Positions 52,413 through 59,999 of a stretch of DNA of 64,000 bases are shown here, in pieces. This DNA is from Hyunsoonleella ulvae (lineage in GTDB: Bacteria; Bacteroidota; Bacteroidia; Flavobacteriales; Flavobacteriaceae), in the NCBI RefSeq assembly GCF_016827605.1, contig NZ_JAEPJQ010000003.1, forward strand, positions 186,001 through 250,000, read 5' to 3'. Under the pieces are notes generated by a model. That model was not told where the DNA came from, made no database searches, and saw only the letters and a program-made list of their open reading frames with translations. The first letter of the stretch is position 1. The number at the start of each line of letters is the position of its first letter. A program made the translations under genes and the position numbers.

Positions 52413-55118
52413 ATGCAAATAAAATTATCCATAATATTAGTTTTTATAGTTTCAATGGGCTATTCGCAAATTAAACTTCAAGGTGTTGTAAAAGATAGTA
52501 TTGGTACACCACTAGAACTTGCAAATGTTGTAGCAATCAACCAAGAAACCAGCGCATTGGAGTCTTACGGTATTACTAACGATAAAGGTAAGTTTATCTT
52601 AAATTTAAGTAAAAATTCCACGTATAAATTACAAGTAAGTTATATAGGAATGAAAACTTACGAAGAAATTTTAAAAACAACAACAGAAAACATTGATAAA
52701 ACTATAAGCATGACCACCGATAATGCACTGGATGCTGTAGAGTTAACCTACGAAATGCCAGTGACCATTAGTGGTGATACCCTAATTTATAATGCAGATT
52801 CTTTTAAAAACGGTACAGAACGAAAACTTGAAGATATATTAGAAAAACTTCCAGGTGTAGAGGTAAATGATGATGGGCAAATTGAAGTAGAAGGGCAACG
52901 GGTTTCTAAAGTAATGGTAGATGGAAAAGATTTTTTTGATGGTGATTCTAAACTCGCTAGCAAAAATATTCCATCAAATGCGGTAGATAAAGTTCAGGTT
53001 TTAAAAAATTATGCTGAGGTAGGGCAGCTCAGCAGTGTTACTAATAATCAAGATAACTATGCTATTAATATTAAGTTAAAGGAAGGTAAAAAGAATTTTT
53101 GGTTTGGTAACGTAACTGCAGGAGCTGGTAGTGCTCCAGATGATGCCTTGTATTTGGTGCAGCCAAAATTGTTTTATTATAGTCCAAAATACAGTATAAA
53201 TCTCATTGGAGATTTAAATAATACAGGCGAACCAGCACTTACACGGCGCGATTTAAGAGGTTTTGGTGGAGGTTTTAGACCTCCCAATAGAGATAGTGGT
53301 ACCAGTTTAAGCCTAGGGAATAACGATTTAGGGTTTTTGGCAACCCAAAATAACCGAGCACAAAATATTGAGAATACACTAGCCTCTGGTAATTTTAGTT
53401 ATTCGCCCAACAAAGCACTAGATATTAGTGGTTTTGGAATTTTTAACAGTAGTACAGTAGATATCCGCCAAAAGCGATCTGTGCAATATACAAATCCAAA
53501 TTTAGGGATTCCAGATGAGGATACAGACCAATTAACATCACAGCGTTCTGATATTGGGTTGTTAAAGTTAAGCGCATCCTGTAAGCCTAATGTTAATAAT
53601 CAAATGGATTATGATGTATTGGGCAGGGTTACCAAAGAATCCCAAGAACAAAATTTCTTTTCTTCGGTTATAGGAAACACTAATGAATTTGAGGATAACA
53701 CGCCCTATAGTATCAATCAAAATTTAAATTATTATTATACGCTAAATGATACCAATATTTTCGCTTTTGAAGTACAGCATTTATTGCAGGATGAAGATCC
53801 GTTTTACAATGCCATTTTAGAAGATAAGGATAACTATGAAAACACGGCTGATGCTTTGGGGTTAGATCCAGATCAAATAGGCTATAATGTAAATCAAACC
53901 AGACGTGTTAAAACCAATCAGCTCGATGCAAAATTAGATTATTGGAATATCCTAAATGATAAAAGCAACATCAACTTTACTTTAGGCATAACAACAAGTA
54001 GGCAGGATTTCAATTCAGATTTATTTCAACTATTGGATAATGATAGCAGTTTTGATCCAACACCAACATTTAATAATGGTTTAGATGAAAATAATATTAG
54101 ATATAACTTTAGCGATTATTATTTAGGTGTAAAATATACGCTAAAAGCGGGGATTTTTACATTTACTCCTGGGGTTTCGGCCCATGCGTATAGATATGGT
54201 AATGATCAATTTGGGCAAGAGTTTCAGGATAATTTTGGGTTGGTGTTACCAAGTTTTGAAACACGTATGCAATTTAAAAAGAGTGAAAGTTTAACGCTTA
54301 GGTATAACATGCGTAACCAGTTTACGGATGTTACGCGATTGGCAAGTGGGATTGTGTTAAACGGTTTTAACAGCATTCAGGTGGGTAATCCTGAGTTACA
54401 AAATGCCTTAACTAATAATATAAGTTTAATTTACCGTAGTTTCAATCTGTTTAATTACACTAACGTGTTTGCAGTAGTAAATTATAGTAATGCTGTAGAC
54501 CAAATACGCTCTATTTCTAATTTTGAAAGCGTAGTACGAACCAATAACTTTTTTAATTCTGGGTTTGCTGATGAAACAGTTACCGCCTTTGGGCGTTTTC
54601 AGCGCACTTTTGGAAAGCTTAGGACAAGTATTAATACACGTTTTAACTATAGCAAGTTTAACCAGTTTATACAAGGTGAGCGTTCCATTAATGAGAATTT
54701 TACACAATCTTACACACCCGAGTTAAGAACCAATTTTAGGGAAGCACCAAATTTTGAGATTTCGTATCGTTATGCTGTAAACAGAAACCAACAAGGAGGG
54801 AGGACTACTAAGTTTACCACCAACGCGCCATCTATCGAGTTTGATGCTTATATCTGGAAGAAGTTTACCTTTTTAACAGATTACTCCTATACACGCCAAA
54901 GTAATCCTAATGGTGCTCCGCAAGAGTTTGAGATTTGGAATGCATCTTTATCCTATAGAAAAGATAAAGATGCAAAATGGGAATACACACTCAAAGCTAC
55001 CAACTTGTTAAATGCAACGTCTCTAATACAAAACGGTAACAATAATGTTTCTGTTTTTGCTTCTGAATATTTTATACAACCACGATTTGTGACGTTTAGA
55101 CTACGATATGAAATTTAG
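52413..55118 (+). CDS. TonB-receptor-like outer-membrane beta-barrel protein
   Basis: This 901-residue protein has a signal peptide (MQIKLSIILVFIVSMGYSQ) and a carboxypeptidase-regulatory-like domain (~residues 20-105). A plug-like domain follows (GDTLIYNADSFKNGTERKLE, LPGVEVNDDGQIEVEGQRV, VDGKDFFDGDSKLASKNIPS). A long barrel with alternating aromatic strands ends RFVTFRLRYEI. No TonB box is obvious, as in the OMP_b-brl_3-type subfamily. It is cotranscribed with GLPGLI copy 3 and is the likely outer-membrane partner of the secreted GLPGLI proteins. Substrate unknown. Confidence 0.92.
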   Translation: MQIKLSIILVFIVSMGYSQIKLQGVVKDSIGTPLELANVVAINQETSALESYGITNDKGKFILNLSKNSTYKLQVSYIGMKTYEEILKTTTENIDKTISMTTDNALDAVELTYEMPVTISGDTLIYNADSFKNGTERKLEDILEKLPGVEVNDDGQIEVEGQRVSKVMVDGKDFFDGDSKLASKNIPSNAVDKVQVLKNYAEVGQLSSVTNNQDNYAINIKLKEGKKNFWFGNVTAGAGSAPDDALYLVQPKLFYYSPKYSINLIGDLNNTGEPALTRRDLRGFGGGFRPPNRDSGTSLSLGNNDLGFLATQNNRAQNIENTLASGNFSYSPNKALDISGFGIFNSSTVDIRQKRSVQYTNPNLGIPDEDTDQLTSQRSDIGLLKLSASCKPNVNNQMDYDVLGRVTKESQEQNFFSSVIGNTNEFEDNTPYSINQNLNYYYTLNDTNIFAFEVQHLLQDEDPFYNAILEDKDNYENTADALGLDPDQIGYNVNQTRRVKTNQLDAKLDYWNILNDKSNINFTLGITTSRQDFNSDLFQLLDNDSSFDPTPTFNNGLDENNIRYNFSDYYLGVKYTLKAGIFTFTPGVSAHAYRYGNDQFGQEFQDNFGLVLPSFETRMQFKKSESLTLRYNMRNQFTDVTRLASGIVLNGFNSIQVGNPELQNALTNNISLIYRSFNLFNYTNVFAVVNYSNAVDQIRSISNFESVVRTNNFFNSGFADETVTAFGRFQRTFGKLRTSINTRFNYSKFNQFIQGERSINENFTQSYTPELRTNFREAPNFEISYRYAVNRNQQGGRTTKFTTNAPSIEFDAYIWKKFTFLTDYSYTRQSNPNGAPQEFEIWNASLSYRKDKDAKWEYTLKATNLLNATSLIQNGNNNVSVFASEYFIQPRFVTFRLRYEI

Positions 55119-55335
55119 GGGCAATTGTGTAATCTAGCGTAGAAAAAGAATTTCTTCCTTTAGTTTAAAACTATGAATTTTATATCTATAGTGGTTTATT
55201 TAGTAATACAAGGTAGGACTACGATGGTATAGGTCGCATTTTAAGGGGTCTAATTTTAGGCCATAAAATACACTTAAAACCTAAAGGCTCTTAAAAGAGT
55301 CAGGAATTTATTAGATTTTATAAAATTATGGGCTT

Positions 55336-55360
55336 GTACAACGGTTACCGATGTTGTAGC
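55336..55360 (-). repeat. Shortened cassette-type repeat (left end of array)
   Basis: On the minus strand GCTACAAC, a 10-base GC-containing centre (ATCGGTAACC) and GTTGTAC follow directly after the stop of the 55369-55833 gene. One half matches the repeat end at 62370-62377 (TTGTAGCTAGTATTT on the + strand) and the other half the end at 63556-63567 (ACAACGGTTAC). It looks like a repeat that lost its middle. Confidence 0.6.
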
Positions 55361-55368
55361 TAGTATTT

Positions 55369-55833
55369 TTATTCCGGTTTTGCTATTAATACTCGTCCTT
55401 GTTCTTTAGCTTTTGAATCTCTTATTCCACCTAGAAAAGACCCTAAAAGCATTCCGCCAACAACCCCTATCAACATGGCATATATTCCTAATACATAATA
55501 TAATAGTAAACTGAAAATTGAGCCTAAAACTATTCCGTTTCCAGTTCCAATTCCTGCGTAATAACCTTCAGATACTAAATTGAATTTGTCTTTCAAGAAT
55601 TTTTTAAATTCAGGTAGTTTTTGACTTAAATATTTGTTTCTGTTAACAGATTCAGTTTTTAAGTTTAGGGTTTCTAATTCAGATTCAATTGTTTGAATTT
55701 GGTTTTGAGTTAAATTCCTATTTTTTAAATCCAACAAAATTCCAATATACTTGTCATAGAGTTTTATTTCAGATTTTTCAATAGAATTACTTTTCAAATT
55801 CATGAAGAAATTCAATGTGTCTTTTATTTCCAT
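55369..55833 (-). CDS. Unknown two-helix membrane protein
   Basis: This 154-residue protein was not recognised. Residues 1-85 are charged and probably coiled (NQIQTIESELETLNLKTESV). They are followed by two hydrophobic, glycine-rich segments (GTGNGIVLGSIFSLLLYYVL and GIYAMLIGVVGGMLLGSFLGG), then a short charged tail ending LIAKPE. The glycine pattern suggests tightly packed or oligomerising helices. It starts 54 bases after the membrane protein paired with the ECF sigma factor, without a repeat between them, so the three genes form one unit. Confidence 0.7.
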   Translation of the reverse strand: MEIKDTLNFFMNLKSNSIEKSEIKLYDKYIGILLDLKNRNLTQNQIQTIESELETLNLKTESVNRNKYLSQKLPEFKKFLKDKFNLVSEGYYAGIGTGNGIVLGSIFSLLLYYVLGIYAMLIGVVGGMLLGSFLGGIRDSKAKEQGRVLIAKPE

Positions 55834-55887
55834 AATTTTATTTGGAATTGCAATAAAGTAGTATCTGTTTCTTTACGTTTTATGGGG

Positions 55888-56544
55888 TTATTTTCTTAAT
55901 TCTTCCATTTCGCTTTTAATTTCCTCTAATTTTCTTAATAATGTTCCGTATCCCATGTTTAAATCCCATTTGTAGAGTTTTTCGGCAAAAAACACTGATA
56001 TACTTGCTATTATTAAGAGACCAAGCAATCCCAAAAACGGAACCCCAAATACAAAATTCATTTCTGGATAAACCTGTAATAATCTTTGCGTAAGTCTATT
56101 GCCTATTGTAATTCCATTTACCTCTAGAAACCAATATCCTAAAAACATAGAAATAAGCATCACAGGATACATAATTCTAGCCACGTAGATGTTCCATTTG
56201 GTTTTAAGGTCCATCCATTCTAAAAATAATGTAAGGTGTTCATAACAGTTAACTCCTTTTTCAAGTCGCTTTTGTTTTTTCAATAGAATTTTATCCACAA
56301 CTACCATTAGATTGAAGATTAAAAACATAGAAACTCCCATTATTGGCAATCCAATAAGAAATGATATGCCCAAAATGACCAGAGATGCTATAAAAATTAA
56401 CTGAACATTAATTTTAAACCTTCGTACATATGAGTCAATGGCGTGAATTGATTTTCTATTATACAGGTCATTCATACTAGGTGTAGCAATTGGTTCGCTG
56501 TTTAAAAAACCTTCTTTCCAAATTGTTTCAATTGACTTTTCCAT
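55888..56544 (-). CDS. Membrane protein paired with ECF sigma factor (putative anti-sigma)
   Basis: This 218-residue protein has about four membrane spans (for example VQLIFIASLVILGISFLIGL and VFGVPFLGLLGLLIIASISV) and a short cytoplasmic N-terminus MEKSIETIWKEGFLNSE. Its 5' end overlaps the sigma-factor gene by 17 bases, the usual arrangement of a sigma/anti-sigma pair. No known anti-sigma domain (ZAS, FecR) is seen, so the role is inferred from position. It ends in a coiled helix (LLRKLEEIKSEMEELRK). Confidence 0.75.
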   Translation of the reverse strand: MEKSIETIWKEGFLNSEPIATPSMNDLYNRKSIHAIDSYVRRFKINVQLIFIASLVILGISFLIGLPIMGVSMFLIFNLMVVVDKILLKKQKRLEKGVNCYEHLTLFLEWMDLKTKWNIYVARIMYPVMLISMFLGYWFLEVNGITIGNRLTQRLLQVYPEMNFVFGVPFLGLLGLLIIASISVFFAEKLYKWDLNMGYGTLLRKLEEIKSEMEELRK

Positions 56545-57019
56545 TTAATATTTTTTTTAAGCGTTGTTTTATTCGGTTTACTCGTGTACTGATATTGCTG
56601 GGTGAGGTTCCAATTATTTTAGCGATTTCTTTGTATGGTTTCTCTTCTAAGTAAAGAAGAATTACTGCTCTATCTACTTCAGAGAGAAGTTTAATAGCAT
56701 TGTAAAGCGCGTTAAGTGCTTCGTCACTAAAGGTTTGATTTTTTTCGTTGATATCGAGAGAGTTGAAATCCGAAACAAAAAGGTGCTCATTGTTCTTTTT
56801 CTTCTTCAGTAATGTTATACAGGTGTTGAGGGATACCTTATAAACCCAAGTTGACCATTTTGCTTGTTTTGAAAAGCTATTTCTGCTTTTCCAGATTTGC
56901 AGACAAACTTCTTGATAGTAGTCCTCAAAATCTTCTTCTGAATAGGTGTATGCCTTACAAATCTTTATAATGATTGTAGCAAAAGGTAAAATTGACGTCT
57001 TATAGAAATTCTTACCCAA
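56528..57019 (-). CDS. ECF-type RNA polymerase sigma factor
   Basis: This 163-residue sigma-70 factor has region 2 (EDFEDYYQEVCLQIWKSRNS; WSTWVYKVSLNTCITLLKKK) and region 4 (LSEVDRAVILLYLEEKPYKE; IIGTSPSNISTRVNRIKQRL). There is no in-frame ATG before region 2; a TTG at 57019 (LGKNFYKTSILPF) is the best start, after an in-frame stop five codons upstream. It is coupled to a membrane protein, so it probably answers an envelope signal. The 272 bases upstream hold one copy of a dispersed repeat (57148-57257). Confidence 0.88.
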   Translation of the reverse strand: MGKNFYKTSILPFATIIIKICKAYTYSEEDFEDYYQEVCLQIWKSRNSFSKQAKWSTWVYKVSLNTCITLLKKKKNNEHLFVSDFNSLDINEKNQTFSDEALNALYNAIKLLSEVDRAVILLYLEEKPYKEIAKIIGTSPSNISTRVNRIKQRLKKILNGKVN

Positions 57020-57147
57020 AATGGTTTTTACTTAATTAGTATTAAAAATTACAAATTGTCACACTTTACTAGATATTTTTTTAATTGAAACCGTTTTACG
57101 GTTGAGAAATGATGATTTTAGAATATATCCAGTCCTGAAATATGACT

Positions 57148-57257
57148 ACGGGTTAATATAAGTTAATTTTCGGTTTAGCATAGGCGTTAGTAATTCTGAA
57201 TGGATTCAGCCAGCCCAGAGCGCAGTCGAAGAGTAATCGCATCCGTCGTAATTGCGG
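57148..57257 (-). repeat. Dispersed ~110-bp repeat, type B copy 1
   Basis: This stretch aligns with 59847-59958 at roughly 80 percent identity by eye. Shared blocks on the minus strand are CCGCAATTACG-CGGAT, CTTCGACTGCGCTC, GGGCTGGCTGAATC and CGAAAATTAAC. It lies after the CPBP gene and before the sigma factor unit. Confidence 0.8.
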
Positions 57258-57291
57258 TTATAAGTGTTACACATAGGCTTCCTAGTTTAAA

Positions 57292-57945
57292 TTATAAAGC
57301 CCAACCATTATACATATATACGACTGCAAAAGTGTCAATAAATCCGTGAAGAGCAATATTGAACCATAAATCATTCTTTCTAATATGAAAAATAAAAGCC
57401 AAAAGCATACCTATAATACCCGATAAAATCTGCCCACTAATTCCTTGATATGAATGTATAAGGCCGAAAAGAAATCCAAAAAGAAGAATATTAATTGCCA
57501 AGCTTATTTTACTTGTCCCAAAGAACTTAGTGAACTGTCTCATTAAATACCCTCTAAATACAATTTCTTCTCCAAATGCTGCTGAAATCCAAATAAAAAC
57601 TAACAGACTAAGTGATGCAGATAGGTTCCCTTTAAATTGTTCAAATACCGAAAAGTCCATAGGTACTCCTGTGAGATTAGTAACACCTGGTATCATTATG
57701 TATCCGTAGCATAAGAAGATTGTTATGCCTAATAGCAGCGCATAAACTAAAAGACTTTTTACATTTATATTTTTACGCTGAAAACCTAAAGCACTAAAAA
57801 GTTTTTTCCTGTGCTCTATTGCACTTGCTATTAATACTATTAATGCAGCAAATATCATTTGGAAATAACCTGTTAGGTATAAAACGTAACAAATAAGGAT
57901 GGCAATTATTGGTGTTAATTTCGTAGTTAAAAAAGCTTTATTCAT
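57292..57945 (-). CDS. CPBP-family intramembrane metalloprotease
   Basis: This 217-residue membrane protein carries the CAAX/CPBP (Abi) motifs: motif 1 FGEEIVFRGYLMRQF (EExxxR, residues ~124-138), motif 2 FLFGLIHSYQG (FxxxH) and motif 3 IALHGFIDTF (His near residue ~199). About six to seven helices are present. Family members cleave membrane substrates or act in bacteriocin immunity. It follows the LytTR gene by 115 bases, with an inverted repeat in between, and precedes the type B repeat. Confidence 0.9.
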   Translation of the reverse strand: MNKAFLTTKLTPIIAILICYVLYLTGYFQMIFAALIVLIASAIEHRKKLFSALGFQRKNINVKSLLVYALLLGITIFLCYGYIMIPGVTNLTGVPMDFSVFEQFKGNLSASLSLLVFIWISAAFGEEIVFRGYLMRQFTKFFGTSKISLAINILLFGFLFGLIHSYQGISGQILSGIIGMLLAFIFHIRKNDLWFNIALHGFIDTFAVVYMYNGWAL

Positions 57946-58005
57946 TTTTTTATCGTTTTTAATTTCAATACGAAGTAAATGTTATAAAGCGAAAAAATGG
58001 GCTGT

Positions 58006-58032
58006 ATACCACTCATTTTAACTGAATGGTAT
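58006..58032 (-). terminator. Inverted repeat between LytTR and CPBP genes, possible terminator
   Basis: On the minus strand ATACCATTCA and TGAGTGGTAT pair with one G-U, with a seven-base loop, and CATTTTTT follows some six bases later. It could end the LytTR transcript or act as an operator for the CPBP gene. Confidence 0.45.
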
Positions 58033-58060
58033 CAAAATAATAGCTGAATAATCATTGTGT

Positions 58061-58888
58061 TTACAGCTTGTCTTTAAACCAGTTCATAAATTCTTGTTTT
58101 TTATATCTACTAATATTTATTTGAAAGCTTTTTTTAGTAGTAAAAATGGGTTTAAGTTGTATAGATAGTTTGCCGTTTTCTATGGATTTAACCTGTTCAA
58201 TAGCATTGTAATGAAGAATAGTTTGTCTATTTGCTCTATAAAAGCTTTGTTTATTAATTTTACTTTCAACTTCATTTAAAGTAAAGTCTGAAATAATTGT
58301 TGTCCCATCTGTTTTAACAATATATACCACTTTGTTTTCACTATAGATAAAGGAAATTTCAGAATAATTAACTAATGTTATTTTTCCTCCTTGTTTAACT
58401 TTAAGGACACCTTGAATCGCAAGTGTCTTGTAAAGTCTGTATACATCAATTGAGAATAAAAGAACAATTGCAATAGTACATATTAATAGGGAAATTGAAA
58501 GTCCTTTTAATAGGTGGTAAATACTGAATGATTGAATTCCATTAATTAGACCGTTTAAACCATAATACAAAATAAGATATAGCAATGTAATGTAACCTAA
58601 AGTTGATAATAGGAATCGTGATAATAATTTTTTGTTGATTTTTTCGGTAAAGTGTTTCTTTTTGAAGTGATTGAAATTAATACTTGCGATAAGAATTACA
58701 AGAAACCCTGTAATAATTGAAACAATAATAGGAAATAAAGGAAATTCATAATCTTTATTGAACGGAAAATTTTTTGGTTCAAAAAGATGGTTCACTAAAA
58801 TAGAGATCAATACAATGATGCTCCCATTTCTAAACCAGAAGTTTGAAAAATTCATTTTCTGTTTTAAAAATGTAAATGTTGTTTTCAT
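58061..58888 (-). CDS. Membrane-anchored LytTR transcriptional regulator
   Basis: This 275-residue protein has four N-terminal membrane segments (for example LFPIIVSIITGFLVILIASI and LLICTIAIVLLFSIDVYRLY). A C-terminal LytTR DNA-binding domain (~170-275) contains VNYSEISFIYSENKVVYIV and FYRANRQTILHYNAIEQVKS. The ATG at 58888 is preferred to an in-frame TTG at 58921 that abuts the upstream repeat. Such membrane LytTR proteins usually regulate an adjacent operon or themselves. It starts about 40 bases after a cassette-type repeat end. Confidence 0.9.
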   Translation of the reverse strand: MKTTFTFLKQKMNFSNFWFRNGSIIVLISILVNHLFEPKNFPFNKDYEFPLFPIIVSIITGFLVILIASINFNHFKKKHFTEKINKKLLSRFLLSTLGYITLLYLILYYGLNGLINGIQSFSIYHLLKGLSISLLICTIAIVLLFSIDVYRLYKTLAIQGVLKVKQGGKITLVNYSEISFIYSENKVVYIVKTDGTTIISDFTLNEVESKINKQSFYRANRQTILHYNAIEQVKSIENGKLSIQLKPIFTTKKSFQINISRYKKQEFMNWFKDKL

Positions 58889-58927
58889 CAAAAAAAATAA
58901 ACTATTGTCTGGATTTTTCAAGCTTAT

Positions 58928-59061
58928 GCATAACGTCCACTGTATAGGGATCGTTGCGGAAAATAAGCTATGATTTTCCGCCGTAACCGAAAGATAGCAA
59001 ATTGCAATGAATTCCGATTAGGAATTCAACCGCAATGAATGATAGCCATCTTAAGTTAGCC
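58928..59061 (-). repeat. Cassette-type repeat, type A copy 1
   Basis: In the minus direction it runs from GGCTAAC to GTTATGC over 134 bases, with internal hairpins CGGAAAAT/ATTTTCCG and GAATTCC/GGAATTC. It shares TTCCGCCGTAACC, TAGCAAA and the TTCC-GANTA-GGAA hairpin with the repeat at 62239-62377. The stop codon of the upstream gene lies inside its first core. Confidence 0.8.
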
Positions 59062-59496
59062 ACTGGTTTTATTTTTCTTTTTTATTAGCCCGTAAATTAT
59101 GTTAATCGGAAAAATGAGTTGTCCAATAATCATAAGCAAAATTATCATATTGATGATTAAAGTCAGATTATTATTGAATTCATATTCCATAATTTCGGTC
59201 CGATAAAATTTGGTCAAAACCCAGATAAGTATAATTCCGCCAAAAGTTAGTCCAATATGAGTCCCATTTAACCATTTTGATAATTTTCTGCCTGTTTTTT
59301 GCATAATCCAATATCCAATTCCGATTATTCCAAAAAGTATTGAAATCAGTATTGCTAAATGCAAATGGGCAATCACATAATAAGCATCGTGAACATTAAT
59401 GTCCCATGCTGTGTCTCCACTCAAAATTCCAATTACCATTGTAGTTGGAATAGCGAGTAAATAAATTATATGTGGTTTTTCAATCAGAAATTTCAA
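59056..59496 (-). CDS. Small membrane protein resembling helices X-XII of cytochrome oxidase subunit I
   Basis: This protein of up to 146 residues has four membrane spans. Residues 33-47, INVHDAYYVIAHLHL, reproduce the COX1 helix X signature HDTYYVVAHFH. That includes the His-Asp pair (H36, D37) that binds the non-redox metal and both histidines (H44, H46) that bind high-spin and low-spin haem in full oxidases. What follows, such as GYWIMQKTGRKLSKWLNGTH, resembles helix XI-XII. The rest of COX1, including the CuB site, is absent. There is no ATG before residue 20; a TTG at 59496 is used here. The stop codon lies in the repeat. Function unknown. Confidence 0.75.
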   Translation of the reverse strand: MKFLIEKPHIIYLLAIPTTMVIGILSGDTAWDINVHDAYYVIAHLHLAILISILFGIIGIGYWIMQKTGRKLSKWLNGTHIGLTFGGIILIWVLTKFYRTEIMEYEFNNNLTLIINMIILLMIIGQLIFPINIIYGLIKKKNKTSG

Positions 59497-59500
59497 TCGT

Positions 59501-59508
59501 TATATTTG
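59501..59508 (+). promoter_or_regulatory. -7 element of the divergent small membrane protein
   Basis: TATATTTG is a full -7 match, four bases before the ATG at 59513. It supports that small + strand gene as real and leaderless. No -33 TTG is apparent. Confidence 0.5.
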
Positions 59509-59512
59509 ATAA

Positions 59513-59749
59513 ATGTTAGAAAATTATCCTAGAAATCCATTCTTAATTCTGTTATTTGCTTTTATTGGAATGGTCATCCGTTTTGTGTTTATTAACCTAA
59601 TGTTGTTTGTCAGAGGGATTAAATCTAGAGATTTTTGGTCTTTTTCTAATGGTTTAAAACAGGTTGTATATAATCTTCTTTTGACTTTCTTTCTAATACT
59701 AGCTGTTACTTTATTTTTTATTTATAAATCTTTTCCGATTGTGAATTAG
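59513..59749 (+). CDS. Small two-helix membrane protein
   Basis: This 78-residue protein has two hydrophobic segments (LILLFAFIGMVIRFVFINLM and NLLLTFFLILAVTLFFIY) joined by a basic loop (GIKSRDFWSFSNGLKQ). No family was recognised. It is the only gene of the 55-64 kb block that runs rightward, 16 bases from the start of the COX1-like gene. Its hydrophobic pattern and the -7 box argue that it is genuine. Confidence 0.55.
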   Translation: MLENYPRNPFLILLFAFIGMVIRFVFINLMLFVRGIKSRDFWSFSNGLKQVVYNLLLTFFLILAVTLFFIYKSFPIVN

Positions 59750-59770
59750 TCATCGAATGGTCTAAATGTT

Positions 59771-59972
59771 GCCCAACGGTCTTCTTTACTTTGAATTATT
59801 AAATTAACAGAAGAAAAAAGGCGAACTAAAACGGTCTTTGGGTTTAACGGGTTGTAATATGCGTTAATTTTCGATTTAGCACTGACCTTAGCAATTCCTA
59901 GTAGATTCAGCCAGCCCTGAGCGCAGTCGAAGGGTAGTCGAATCCGCCGTAATTGCGGATACATTGTTAGCA
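59771..59972 (-). repeat. Cassette-type repeat, type B copy 2
   Basis: In the minus direction it runs from GCTAAC (59966-59971 region) to GTTGGGC (59771-59777), the latter a perfect GTTRRRY core. Bases 59847-59958 match the type B copy at 57148-57257. The insert includes CTTCGACTGCGCTC next to GGGCTGGCTGAATC, a word pair common in Bacteroidetes intergenic repeats. It follows the stop of the 60000-60386 gene. Confidence 0.75.
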
Positions 59973-59999
59973 ATAGTTTTTATTCATTTCTATTTTAGT

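Noticed and set aside
59746-59973. Open frame of 75 codons on the minus strand across the type B repeat
   Set aside because: It is the translation of repeat sequence (including the CTTCGACTGCGCTC word), has no promoter or family resemblance, and overlaps the proposed closing core.
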